This document shows positions 33,050-41,101 of a stretch of 64,000 bases of DNA, in pieces. The stretch spans positions 1 to 64,000 of the forward strand of contig NZ_BJMM01000021.1 of assembly GCF_006539165.1 (NCBI RefSeq), written 5' to 3'. This DNA comes from Streptomyces cacaoi (GTDB taxonomy: Bacteria > Actinomycetota > Actinomycetes > Streptomycetales > Streptomycetaceae). The notes under the pieces are model-generated. The model was given only the letters and a program-made list of their open reading frames with translations, was not told the DNA's origin and did not search any database. Position numbers and translations under genes: made by a program. Position 1 is the first letter of the stretch, and every line of letters begins with the position of its first letter.

Positions 33050-34324
33050 TCAGAAGGTGTCCGGGCACCAGGGGCGGCGGGCGGTGCGCAGCAGAAGCGT
33101 CGCGGACTCGGCGGCTCCGGCCCGGTGTTCGGTGAGACGGCCGAGCTGGGCGAGGCGTACGGCGGTCTCGTCGCCGAGGTAGAGGCAGGCCAGTTCGCCG
33201 ACGTCGAGGGAGAGGTCCGGCTCGCCCCGGGTGGTGGTGCACCGGGCACCGTCGGGTCCGGCTTCGAGGCGGAAGCGGCCGCCGGTGTAGCCGTCCGCGT
33301 CGTGGATGTCCAGGACGAGCGTGCCGGGGGTGGAGTAGCTCCGGCTCTCCAGCATCCGCGGGACGTCCAGCGGGCGCAGCCACAGCAGATCGCAGAAGGA
33401 GGTGACACGGGCGGCACGCGGATCGGGCAGCAGGTGGGGCAGCACGTCGTCGGGGGCGCGCGGCCCGGTGCGCAGGGTCTGCACCCAGTCGGTGGCCAGG
33501 AGGTACCGCCACAGCGCGGTCTCGGCGGCGGTGCTGGTGGCGAACAGGTCGTGCACCTGGAGCGTGTTGTCGGGGCGGTGCCCGTCCCAACGGTCGTCGA
33601 CGCTGTAGGTGGCCGCGCCCTGGGGTATGCCGTCGCCGTCGCGGTAGACGGCGTGGAAGGCGGGGGTGAACCCGTCGCCGGGGTAGCGGTGCCGGCCGGT
33701 GAAGTTCTCCCACCAGCGGGCGGTGCGGTCGATGGTGCCCTGCCGGTGGGCGCCGGAGCGGAAGCGGTCGTGCACGGCGGGCAGGGTGTGCAGCAGCTCT
33801 TCGGGGGTGACGAGGTCGATGCGTCCGGGGTCGCCGAGGTCGGCGGGGCCGGCATGACGCCGGTCGAGCCCGGTGCGGCCCAGCGAGACCTCCCAGGAGG
33901 AGATCCAGGCGGCCGGGCCGAAGCCGTACCGCCCGTAGATCGGGTATTCGGCGGCGGTGAGGCTGGCCATGGGGTCGCCGCGTTCCTTGGCGGCGTCGAG
34001 GGCGTCGGCCATCATCCGGCTGAGCAGTCCCCGCCGTCGGTGGGTGGCGGTCACGGTGACGTTGGTGACGGCGCACGCGGGCAGGGCCGTTCCGCCGGGG
34101 ACGGTGAGCTGTTGCGGGGTGGTGCGGAAGGTGGCCACGCAGCGCCCGTCGTCCCAGGCGCCCTGGGTGCGTGCCAGGTCGATCCCCGGCGCGCGCTGGG
34201 CGATCTGCTCGGGGCCGATCGGTGCGCTGCGGAGAAACCCGGTGGCCATCGCCCGGAGCCACTCGGGCAGCTCCTCGGGGCTGTGCAGGGGGCGGACGTC
34301 GAGGCTGTCGGCGCTGTAGGGCAT
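33050..34324 (-). CDS. Eis-family GNAT acetyltransferase
   Basis: A 424-residue protein with the Eis layout: an N-terminal GNAT domain (about 10-150) with acetyl-CoA loop VTVTATHRRRGLLSRMM, a second GNAT-like region, and a C-terminal sterol-carrier-like domain ending at a terminal aromatic residue (CPDTF). Eis enzymes acetylate multiple amines of aminoglycosides, and also peptides and proteins; the C-terminal carboxylate acts in catalysis. The native substrate here is unknown. Near the ABC-F/Vgb pair it may add to self-protection, but that is inference. Confidence 0.85.
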   Translation of the reverse strand: MPYSADSLDVRPLHSPEELPEWLRAMATGFLRSAPIGPEQIAQRAPGIDLARTQGAWDDGRCVATFRTTPQQLTVPGGTALPACAVTNVTVTATHRRRGLLSRMMADALDAAKERGDPMASLTAAEYPIYGRYGFGPAAWISSWEVSLGRTGLDRRHAGPADLGDPGRIDLVTPEELLHTLPAVHDRFRSGAHRQGTIDRTARWWENFTGRHRYPGDGFTPAFHAVYRDGDGIPQGAATYSVDDRWDGHRPDNTLQVHDLFATSTAAETALWRYLLATDWVQTLRTGPRAPDDVLPHLLPDPRAARVTSFCDLLWLRPLDVPRMLESRSYSTPGTLVLDIHDADGYTGGRFRLEAGPDGARCTTTRGEPDLSLDVGELACLYLGDETAVRLAQLGRLTEHRAGAAESATLLLRTARRPWCPDTF

Positions 34325-34569
34325 GGCGTCACGCTAGGTAGACGCTTGGCGGGGTGCACCCGGATTTCGGCAGGGGACAACGGGGGTGCGCGTCCCGGGC
34401 GGGGCGCTGCCGGGTGGTACGCCTCGGCGCGGGCTGCGCGGCACGCACCGCACGGGCCCGCGCGTCCCGTACGGGCCCGCGAGCCCGGCCGAACTTTCAG
34501 CAGCAGCCAGCGGCCTCGGAAGGCGAAACCCTTCGGGGGGCGGCGGTCTTGAAAGGTGGCGGACGGGGG

Positions 34570-35523
34570 TCAGAAGGTGGCGCGGATTTCGCCGACCCGT
34601 TCGCCGCCGCCGAGCAGCGGGGCGTCGGCGAGCCGGGCCAGTACGGGCGAGGTGACGCCCATGTGCGCGCCCAGGACCCGGGCCAGCACGGGGCCGAGGG
34701 CGCGTGTGCCGCCGTCGTCCACCTTGAGCGCGACGGCGCGGCCGTCCGGCAGCGCGAAGCCCTGGACGGCCTCGGCGCCCATCTTGCTGAGGGAGCCGGG
34801 GAGTTCCCGCATCAGCCAGGTGTCGTGCCGGCGGGTACCGGCCACATATTCGGGGTGTGCGCGCATGGCGGCGGCGACCCGGCCCTCGGCGGAGTCGGAC
34901 GGGGCCAGCGCGAAGTGGCGGAACCCGCGCGCCAGACCGGTGAGGGAGACGGCCATCAGGGGTGCGCCGCAGCCGTCCGTCCCGGTGTGTGCGACGGGGT
35001 CACCGGTGGCCTCCTCCAGGGTGTCCCGGATGAGCAGCTGGAGCGGGTGCTCCGGGTCGAGGTAGCTGTCCAGGGGCCAGCCGTTGCGCAGGCAGGCCGC
35101 GAGCATGGCGGTGTGCTTGCCGGAGCAGTTCATGGCGGCGCGGCTGCGTGCGTGCCCGGCGGCGAGGTAGGCGTCGGCCTCCTCGCGGTCCAGCGGGAGG
35201 TCGGGCGGGCAGCCCAGCGCCGACTCGTCGAGCCCGTACTCCGTCAGCATCTTGTGGACGAGGTCGAGGTGGAAGCGCTCGCCCGAGTGGCTCGCCGCGA
35301 CGAGGGCCAGCCGTTCGCCGGAGAGCTCGACACCGGCGCGCAGGACGCCGGCCGCCTGGAACGGCTTGTTCGAGGAGCGGGGGAAGACCGGTGCTTCGGG
35401 GTCGCCCAGTGCGAACGTCACGCTGCCGTCCTCGGCGAGGACGACCAGCGAGCCCCTGTGCTGCCCTTCGGTGAAGCCGGACCTGACGACCTCGGCGAGC
35501 ACGGGAGGTATGGCAGCGGGCAT
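34570..35523 (-). CDS. Asparaginase II-family protein
   Basis: A 317-residue protein of the asparaginase_II family (RSGFTEGQHRGSLVVLAEDG, FPRSSNKPFQAAGV, CSGKHTAMLAACLRNGWPLDSY, DGCGAPLMAVSL). These are unrelated to the classical bacterial enzymes and are predicted to hydrolyse L-asparagine in the cytoplasm. The conserved SSNKPFQ and CSGKH segments are intact. The ATG at 35523 is preceded by GGAAAGG; an ATG at 35583 would add 20 poorly conserved residues. It lies downstream of a 456-base repeat-containing gap. Confidence 0.82.
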   Translation of the reverse strand: MPAAIPPVLAEVVRSGFTEGQHRGSLVVLAEDGSVTFALGDPEAPVFPRSSNKPFQAAGVLRAGVELSGERLALVAASHSGERFHLDLVHKMLTEYGLDESALGCPPDLPLDREEADAYLAAGHARSRAAMNCSGKHTAMLAACLRNGWPLDSYLDPEHPLQLLIRDTLEEATGDPVAHTGTDGCGAPLMAVSLTGLARGFRHFALAPSDSAEGRVAAAMRAHPEYVAGTRRHDTWLMRELPGSLSKMGAEAVQGFALPDGRAVALKVDDGGTRALGPVLARVLGAHMGVTSPVLARLADAPLLGGGERVGEIRATF

Positions 35524-35751
35524 CGGGCGACCTTTCCGGTGGGTCCCGGTGGGACGGGGCGCGGGCGGAGCGCGGGCGGACATGTGCGCCTCTCACCGTA
35601 ACCGGAGGCTTGGGCCCCTCTTGTCACAGGTGGGGAACGACCGGGGCTCCGTACCTGCCGTCACGCCTGTCACCACGGCCGGAGCCCGAGGTTCGTCCCC
35701 TGCCTGTGCGGTTTGCCACGCCCTGGCCCGTACCCGGCCTCCGGCCGCACC

Positions 35752-35873
35752 CACCTTCGCCCGGACCGGCCACCCCGCCTTCGCCCGGAGCGTCCACCCC
35801 ACCTTCGGTCGGACCGGCCGCCCCCGCCTTCGCCCGGACCGGCGGCACTCCGCCTTCGGCCGGACCGGGCCGG
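35752..35873. repeat. 24-27-bp degenerate tandem repeat, five copies
   Basis: Units begin at 35752, 35776, 35800, 35824 and about 35851. The shared core is ccttcgcccggaccggc. The array fills the centre of the 456-base gap (35524-35979) between the asparaginase-like gene and rsiG. A minus-strand frame through it only re-reads the repeat and is not a credible gene. Confidence 0.8.
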
Positions 35874-35979
35874 GCCGCTCCGGCCGGGCGGTGAACACGA
35901 TCGTGATGGTGCACACGGTCCCGGCGGTGGGTGTGACCGCAGTGGTGGGTGCGGCCGGGACGGCGGACCGGTGGGGTGG

Positions 35980-36678
35980 TCAGGCCAGGAGGTCGTCCAC
36001 CTGGGCCTCGCCCTCGCGATAGCGGCGGGCAATCTCGGTGCTGCAATCGTCGGCCGTGCGCTGTAGATCCTGGCGGCGCCGGGAGACCTGCTGTTCGTAG
36101 CGGACGAGCCGGCCCATCGCGTCGTGGAGTTCGTCGTCGGTGCGGGCGGTCAGATCGCTGAGCTCCACTTCGGCGAGCATCTCCTCGGCCAGCTCCCGGT
36201 ACTCCTCGCCGCGCGGCGCGCCCAGGGTCACGTGCCGGGCGGAGGAGCGCTGGCGGGAGGGGGTGTCGGCGAGGATCTCGGGCAGCAGGTCCAGCAGGGG
36301 TGAGCCGGCGCAGCTGCGGCGGGCGAGTTCGGCGCGCAGGATGTCGATCCGGCCCTGGAGAAGCCGGCGGACATAGCTGAGGTCCGCCTCGTCCTGCTGG
36401 GCGGACCTGCGCAGGGTGCGCAGTTCGGGCAGGCGCAGCGTGTGCAGATCGGGCCGGATCCGGTCGCGCAGCGCCTCACGGCCGGCCCGCTGCTGGGGCG
36501 AGCGGGTCCGGACGGTCGCCGCGAGCCCCCGGGGCTGCGCGGGCGGTGCGGTCTGCGGTGTCGGTGCGGTCGGTGCGGCCCGTGCGGGCTGTGGGGGCCC
36601 GGTCGGTGCGGTCCTGTGGAGCGCTGACCACTGTGCGGCCACCCCGGTCGGTGTGCCGTCGGCTCCGGTGCTGTTCAT
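35980..36678 (-). CDS. rsiG: RsiG, c-di-GMP-dependent anti-sigma factor for WhiG
   Basis: A 232-residue protein with a disordered N terminus (1-70) and a helical hairpin. Both copies of the published c-di-GMP-binding signature E(X)3S(X)2R(X)3Q(X)3D are present and exact: Glu97-Ser101-Arg104-Gln108-Asp112 and Glu195-Ser199-Arg202-Gln206-Asp210. RsiG with bound c-di-GMP holds the sporulation sigma factor WhiG inactive; a drop in c-di-GMP frees WhiG. I believe the family was earlier called AmfC (aerial mycelium formation). Start ATG with GAGGGG upstream. whiG is not in this window. Confidence 0.92.
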   Translation of the reverse strand: MNSTGADGTPTGVAAQWSALHRTAPTGPPQPARAAPTAPTPQTAPPAQPRGLAATVRTRSPQQRAGREALRDRIRPDLHTLRLPELRTLRRSAQQDEADLSYVRRLLQGRIDILRAELARRSCAGSPLLDLLPEILADTPSRQRSSARHVTLGAPRGEEYRELAEEMLAEVELSDLTARTDDELHDAMGRLVRYEQQVSRRRQDLQRTADDCSTEIARRYREGEAQVDDLLA

Positions 36679-37271
36679 GGGCGGTGTCCCCTCATCGTCC
36701 CCTCAACGTTCCCTCGTCGTCCCCTCAACGTTCCTCGGCGCTCGTCGCCCCCCGCGCCCCCCTCCTGAGGCCCTCCTGAGGCCGTGCCCTGTTGTTGCTT
36801 GTTGCTCCCTGTTGTGCCCTGCTGCGGCTTTTCTGCCCTGCTGTGCCCTTCCGGATTTCTGCTCCGCCCCCTCCGTGACCCTCCGCGCCCCCTTCGCGAC
36901 CCCCGGGGCCACCCGGCGGCATGCCCCTGCCGGGGCGGGCCCGAGGGGCGGGTGGGGTGTGCGTCCGTCGGCGCTCGCCGGTGCGCACCGCTGTTCGCCG
37001 ATACCCGATTCGCGCCGGTGCGTTCCGACGTATCCCGATGTGCCCTGATGTGCTCTGTGTTCCCCGGTGACCGGTCGGCATCCCCTCGGTGTTTCTCGTC
37101 CCTCTGAGCGGCAAGGACTGCCTTGTCCCTGCGTGGCAACGGCGCGCACACGGCACCGGAAACGCGCCGCGTGTGCGCATCGTGCCACTCCGTGACGGGT
37201 GTGTGCAGCGGGCCGAGCGTCCGTACGGCCGGGGTGCACACGGCCGAATCGGCGCACGGCATGATGGCCGG
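36679..37271. other. Repeat-rich divergent intergenic region (rsiG/dtd)
   Basis: A 593-base gap of low complexity: gtcccctcaacgttccctc-type repeats next to rsiG, ctcctgaggc repeated near 36768-36782, and a long run of ttgccctgctg-like motifs to about 36850. Strand bias is pyrimidine-rich toward dtd. Several frames cross it but with poor codon quality. It must hold the rsiG and dtd promoters; I could not identify a BldD box. Confidence 0.55.
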
Positions 37272-37697
37272 ATGCGAGCAGTGGTACAGAGAGTGGACGG
37301 CGCGAGCGTCGAGGTGGACGGCCGGGTTGAGGGCCGGATCGACGGCGAGGGCCTGTGCGTGCTGGTCGGCGTCACGCACGAGGACACCCCGGCGAAGGCG
37401 GCGCAGCTGGCGCGCAAGCTGTGGTCGGTGCGGATCCTGCACGGAGAGAAGTCGTGTTCGGACACCGGCGCACCACTGCTCGTGATCAGCCAGTTCACTC
37501 TCTACGGTGACGCGCGGAAGGGCCGCAGGCCCACCTGGAACGCCGCGGCGCCGGGCCCGGTGGCCGAGCCGCTGGTCGACGAAGTCGTCGCGCAGCTGCG
37601 GGCGTTGGGCGCGGAGGTCGCCACCGGTGTCTTCGGGGCCGAGATGAAGGTGTCGCTGACGAACGACGGCCCGTTCACGGTGCTGCTGGAGGTGTGA
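37272..37697 (+). CDS. dtd: D-aminoacyl-tRNA deacylase
   Basis: A 141-residue enzyme that removes D-amino acids mischarged onto tRNA. The family motifs SQFTLYGD (residues ~73-80) and the C-terminal TNDGPFTVLLE (Gly-Pro motif of the active-site gate) are intact, with the N terminus MRAVVQRVDGASVEVDG typical of DTD. Length is normal. No Shine-Dalgarno stands out before the ATG at 37272. Confidence 0.93.
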   Translation: MRAVVQRVDGASVEVDGRVEGRIDGEGLCVLVGVTHEDTPAKAAQLARKLWSVRILHGEKSCSDTGAPLLVISQFTLYGDARKGRRPTWNAAAPGPVAEPLVDEVVAQLRALGAEVATGVFGAEMKVSLTNDGPFTVLLEV

Positions 37698-37760
37698 GCG
37701 GCACCGGTGCCCCGGCCGCGGGCGGATGCCCACGGCCGGGGCCGGTTCGGCGGGCGCGGT

Positions 37761-38792
37761 TCAGGGGGCGACGACGACTTCCTGGGCCGCAGCGGTGGCG
37801 TCGTCGCCGACGATCAGCGGGGCGTCCACCGGCACGTTCCGCTTGACCAGGGCCAGGGCGATGGGCCCCAGCTCGTGGTGGCGGACGCAGGTGGTGACGA
37901 AGCCCACCGGGCGCCCCTCGGGCGCGGCCCCGGCCTCGGGGCGTGCGGCGTCGCCCTCCGCGATGCGCACCTTGTCGCCGTGCACGGGGATGTGCACCTC
38001 GCTGCCGTCGAGGTGCAGGAAGACCAGCCGGCGCGGGGGCTTGCCCAGGTTCTGCACCCGGGCGACGGTCTCCTGGCCGCGGTAGCAGCCCTTGTCGAGG
38101 TGGACGGCGGTGCCGATCCAGCCGACCTCGTGCGGAATGGTCCGGTGGTCGGTCTCCAGGCCGAGCCGGGGGCGGTGCGCCTCGACGCGCAGCGCCTCGT
38201 GGGCGAGGACGCCGATGGCGGGCGCGTACTCCTCGGCGAAGCCGGGCAGCTCGGCGCGCGGCAGGAAGACGTCCCGGCCGTGCGGGGTCTCGCGGACGGC
38301 GGCGGCCGAGGCGGGGGTGGCGGCGATGGAGCCGGCCGGCAGATGGACGACGGCGTACTCGTCGGTGCGGTCGGCGATCTCGACGCGGTAGAAGAACCGC
38401 ATGCTCTCCAGATAGCCGACCAGTTCGCCCTGTTTGCCGGGTTCGGTGTGCATCCACACCGTCTCCCCGTCGTCCACGAGTTGCAGGGCCTGCTCGATGT
38501 GGCCGTTGGCGGAGAGGATCAGCGCGTCGGTGGCCTGCCCGGCGGGCAGTTCCGTCATGTGCTGGGTGAGCAGCAGATGCAGCCAGGAGAGCCGGTCGTC
38601 ACCCGAGACGGTGACGACGCCGCGGTGCGACAGATCCACGAAGCCGGTGCCGTCGGCGAGTGCGCGTTGCTCCTTGAACAGATCGCCGTAGTGGGCGGCG
38701 ACGCCCTCGTCCGGCGCCTGGGCCGGGACGGCTCCCGGCAGGGTCAGCAGGGGGCTGTGGACGGGGCCGTCGCTGGAGCTGCTGGAGGACAT
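37761..38792 (-). CDS. ygfZ: YgfZ/GcvT-like folate-binding protein
   Basis: A 343-residue protein of the tetrahydrofolate-dependent YgfZ (COG0354) family, which helps assemble or repair certain Fe-S clusters. The diagnostic motif KGCYxGQE is present as DKGCYRGQET. The first 12 residues are Ser-rich. It is nine bases downstream of nur on the same strand, so the two are probably co-transcribed. Confidence 0.92.
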   Translation of the reverse strand: MSSSSSSDGPVHSPLLTLPGAVPAQAPDEGVAAHYGDLFKEQRALADGTGFVDLSHRGVVTVSGDDRLSWLHLLLTQHMTELPAGQATDALILSANGHIEQALQLVDDGETVWMHTEPGKQGELVGYLESMRFFYRVEIADRTDEYAVVHLPAGSIAATPASAAAVRETPHGRDVFLPRAELPGFAEEYAPAIGVLAHEALRVEAHRPRLGLETDHRTIPHEVGWIGTAVHLDKGCYRGQETVARVQNLGKPPRRLVFLHLDGSEVHIPVHGDKVRIAEGDAARPEAGAAPEGRPVGFVTTCVRHHELGPIALALVKRNVPVDAPLIVGDDATAAAQEVVVAP

Positions 38793-38801
38793 ACGACCAG
38801 C

Positions 38802-39239
38802 CTACGACGGGCTCTCGGCCGCCTTCGAGGCGCAGTTGCCGCACCGGCCGAAGATGGCGAAGTGCTTCATGTCGGTGTCGAAGCCGAAGCGTTCGCGCAG
38901 GGTCCGGGTGAAGGGCTCGGCCACCGAGAGATCGGCCTCGATGACGCCCTCGCAGTCCCGGCACACCAGGTGCATGTGGTGGTGCCGGTCGGCCAGGTGG
39001 TAGGTGGGGGCGCCGTGGCCCAGGTGCGCGTGCGAGACCAGGCCCAGCTCTTCGAGGAGATCGAGGGTGCGGTAGACCGTCGAGATGTTCACGCCGCCGG
39101 CCGTGCGCCGCACCTCGGCCAGGATGTCGTCCGGGGTGGAGTGCTCCAGCTTGTCCACGGCCTCCAGCACGAGCTGGCGCTGCGGGGTGAGCCGGTACCC
39201 GCGTGCCCTCAGATCGCTCTGCCAGTCGGTGGTAGCCAC
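38802..39239 (-). CDS. nur: Nickel-responsive Fur-family regulator Nur
   Basis: A 145-residue Fur-family repressor that closely matches S. coelicolor Nur. All metal ligands of the Nur structure are in place: the M-site His33, His86, His88, His90 and the nickel site His70, His72, His126. The zinc-type CxxC pairs are also present (CRDC, CGNC). Nur with nickel represses nickel uptake and the Fe-superoxide dismutase and allows the Ni-superoxide dismutase. The start is a GTG at 39239 with no clear Shine-Dalgarno. No nickel transporter or sod gene is in the window. Confidence 0.93.
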   Translation of the reverse strand: MATTDWQSDLRARGYRLTPQRQLVLEAVDKLEHSTPDDILAEVRRTAGGVNISTVYRTLDLLEELGLVSHAHLGHGAPTYHLADRHHHMHLVCRDCEGVIEADLSVAEPFTRTLRERFGFDTDMKHFAIFGRCGNCASKAAESPS

Positions 39240-39393
39240 GCCGTCCAGTGTAGGAGAGGCGGCGGGCGGTCCGGACCGCCTGTACCGGCCGGGGCCGGCC
39301 GCCGGGTCACCCGGGGGCGGGCCCCGCGGACGGGGCACCGAGGGTGCGGGCGATACCGGCGGAGGGCGTCGGACCGTGGAGGACGGCGGGGGA

Positions 39394-39960
39394 TTACTTG
39401 AAGAAGGCGATGCCGTCGTCGGGGAGGTCGACGACGTCCTTGGCCCACTCGCTGGGGTCGACGACCTTCTTCAGCTGCGCCGACATGTAGGGGCGCAGCG
39501 GCTCGTCCGGTGTGGCCTTCTCGCCGACCCACATCAGATCGCCGTTCACGTACCCGTACAGGCGCTTGCCGCCGCTGTAGGGGGCGGCGGGGGCGGTGCG
39601 GGCGACGGCGTCGGTGGCGAGGTCGATCTGCGGCTTCTGGTCGGCCAGTTCGCCGTACCAGACCTCGGCGATGCCCTGGTCGCGGATCATCACGACCGAG
39701 ACCTGGCGGTCCTTGTCGATGCGCCAGTACCCCGTCTCGGTCTCCAGCGGGGCGACCTTCTTGCCCTCGGAGTCCAGCCGCCACGAGTGGGAGACGTACT
39801 CCAGGAAGTCGCGGCCGTCGTGGGTGAAGGTGACCTCCTGGCCGAAGTTGCACTTCTCCTCGCCGGCTCCGGGCTCGGCGACGCCGGCGCCGGTCCAGTT
39901 GCCGAGCAGGAAGGCCAGGGGGACGAGGTCCGGGTGCAGGTCGGACGGGATCTCGATCAT
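39394..39960 (-). CDS. Ferric nitrobindin-like (FABP family) protein
   Basis: A 188-residue ten-stranded beta-barrel protein of the nitrobindin/DUF1794 family (LGNWTGAGVAEPGAGEEK, GYWRIDKDRQVSV). The histidine that ligates haem iron in true nitrobindins, in a PLxxHxxAxL segment, is replaced by Tyr158 in PLRPYMSAQLKKV, so haem binding is doubtful and the ligand may differ. It is followed at 39994 by a tiny membrane peptide gene upstream on the same strand. Confidence 0.85.
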   Translation of the reverse strand: MIEIPSDLHPDLVPLAFLLGNWTGAGVAEPGAGEEKCNFGQEVTFTHDGRDFLEYVSHSWRLDSEGKKVAPLETETGYWRIDKDRQVSVVMIRDQGIAEVWYGELADQKPQIDLATDAVARTAPAAPYSGGKRLYGYVNGDLMWVGEKATPDEPLRPYMSAQLKKVVDPSEWAKDVVDLPDDGIAFFK

Positions 39961-39993
39961 GGGGAACTCAGACGGTCGATGCGGAGCGGGTGG

Positions 39994-40095
39994 TCAGCGC
40001 TGGCCCTGGTACAGCTTCTTGAACGTCAGCCCGGCGAAGGCCACGGTGCCGATGCAGACCAGGACCATCAGGGCGGTGAAGAATGCCTCAAGCAC
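39994..40095 (-). CDS. 33-residue single-helix membrane peptide
   Basis: A very small gene: start GTG at 40095, stop TGA at 39994. The product begins MLEAFFTALMVLVCIGTV and continues AFAGLTFKKLYQGQR, one transmembrane helix with a basic C-terminal tail that should face the cytoplasm. AAGGAG (40108-40103) is seven bases upstream, an ideal Shine-Dalgarno. It precedes the nitrobindin-like gene by 33 bases on the same strand, so the two are probably co-transcribed. Function unknown; peptides of this size often bind and modulate membrane proteins. Confidence 0.78.
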   Translation of the reverse strand: MLEAFFTALMVLVCIGTVAFAGLTFKKLYQGQR

Positions 40096-40297
40096 GGTGA
40101 TTCTCCTTGCGCATGTACCGAAGGGGCGTACGGGCGGACGCGGCCCACTCTAGCTGTCGGCTCCACGGGGCGCGCTGCGAGGGAGGCCGGTGGAGGGGCA
40201 GGCCCGGCGGCGCGCCCCGGCGGCGTCCCGGCACAGCGGGCAACGGCCGTCGGCGGACGGCGGGGCGGCGGCCCTCGGCAGATGCGCGGGCAAGGGG

Positions 40298-40666
40298 TCA
40301 GTAGACGAGGGCCTGGACGCCCTCCGGCATGATCTCGCTGACGAAGACCTGCGCTCCCGCGATCCGGACGCCCTCGATGACGTCCTCCTCCGTGATGTCC
40401 CGCCGGGCCGCGCACTGGGTGCACAGGGTGAGCGTGCCGGTGGCCTGGACGGCGGCGATGAGATCGGGGAGCGGAGCGGAGTGCGGCAGCTCGAACGCGG
40501 CCGCGCGGCCGGGAAGCGCGAACCAGGCGGACTCGCCCGTGAGCCACAGGCTGACCTCCACCCCGCTCGCGGCCGCGACGGAGGCGACCGTGAACGCCTG
40601 GGAGCACCGCTCCGGGGCGTCCGCGCCGGCGGTGAGCTTGATGACGAGCTTCTTGCGGTGGGCCAT
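40298..40666 (-). CDS. DsrE-family sulfur-relay-like protein
   Basis: A 122-residue protein with the DsrE/DsrF/TusD-like fold (KLVIKLTAGADAPERCSQAFTVASVAAASGVEVSLWLTGESAW). Three cysteines, in RCSQ and CTQC, are candidates for persulfide carriage. It lies downstream of the DUF1416 and rhodanese genes on the same strand, consistent with a persulfide relay. The start at the ATG at 40666 is the first that fits the family N terminus. Confidence 0.82.
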   Translation of the reverse strand: MAHRKKLVIKLTAGADAPERCSQAFTVASVAAASGVEVSLWLTGESAWFALPGRAAAFELPHSAPLPDLIAAVQATGTLTLCTQCAARRDITEEDVIEGVRIAGAQVFVSEIMPEGVQALVY

Positions 40667-40772
40667 GCACCGCAGCATAGGAGGCGCGGGGCGGACCGTG
40701 GACCGGTCCGTCCCGCGCCCGGTGCCCGAAGGCCCGGCGGCCAAAAGGCGCACCGGGCCGGAGAAGGGCAGG

Positions 40773-41060
40773 TCAGACCGCGATGGTGACCTCGGCCAGG
40801 CCGCCCTGCTGGGCGACGACCTTGCGGTCGGCGGAGCCGCCGGGCACCAGCGCCCGCACGGTCCACGTCCCCTCGGCCGCGTAGAACCGGAACTGCCCGG
40901 TGGCGGACGTCGGTACCTCGGCGGTGAACTCGCCGGTCGCGTCCAGCAGCCGGACGTAGCCGGTCACGGGCTCGCCGTCCCGCGTCACGCTGCCCTGGAT
41001 CGTCGTCTCGCCGGGCTTGACGCCCGAGGCGTCGGGGCCGCCGGCCTGTGCTCCGCACAT
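40773..41060 (-). CDS. DUF1416 (SseC-like) protein
   Basis: A 95-residue beta-sandwich protein starting MCGAQAGGPDASGVKPGETTI, typical of DUF1416. In M. tuberculosis the equivalent genes (sseC1/sseC2) also sit directly next to a thiosulfate sulfurtransferase gene (cysA), as here. It begins 41 bases after the rhodanese stop on the same strand. A role with the rhodanese is inferred from the conserved linkage; the Cys at position 2 may matter. Biochemical function unknown. Confidence 0.88.
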   Translation of the reverse strand: MCGAQAGGPDASGVKPGETTIQGSVTRDGEPVTGYVRLLDATGEFTAEVPTSATGQFRFYAAEGTWTVRALVPGGSADRKVVAQQGGLAEVTIAV

Positions 41061-41101
41061 GGTGTTCTCCTTGGGTTCCGCTCGCTCCGTCGGGAGGGTG
41101 G

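Noticed and set aside
35593..35916. Minus-strand ORF of 107 codons
   Set aside because: It merely translates the 24-bp tandem repeat; no ribosome site and no non-repetitive conserved part.
36675..37733. Long minus-strand frame upstream of rsiG
   Set aside because: It crosses dtd in antisense and the low-complexity intergenic region. It has no domain, and the rsiG start is fixed by its own Shine-Dalgarno.
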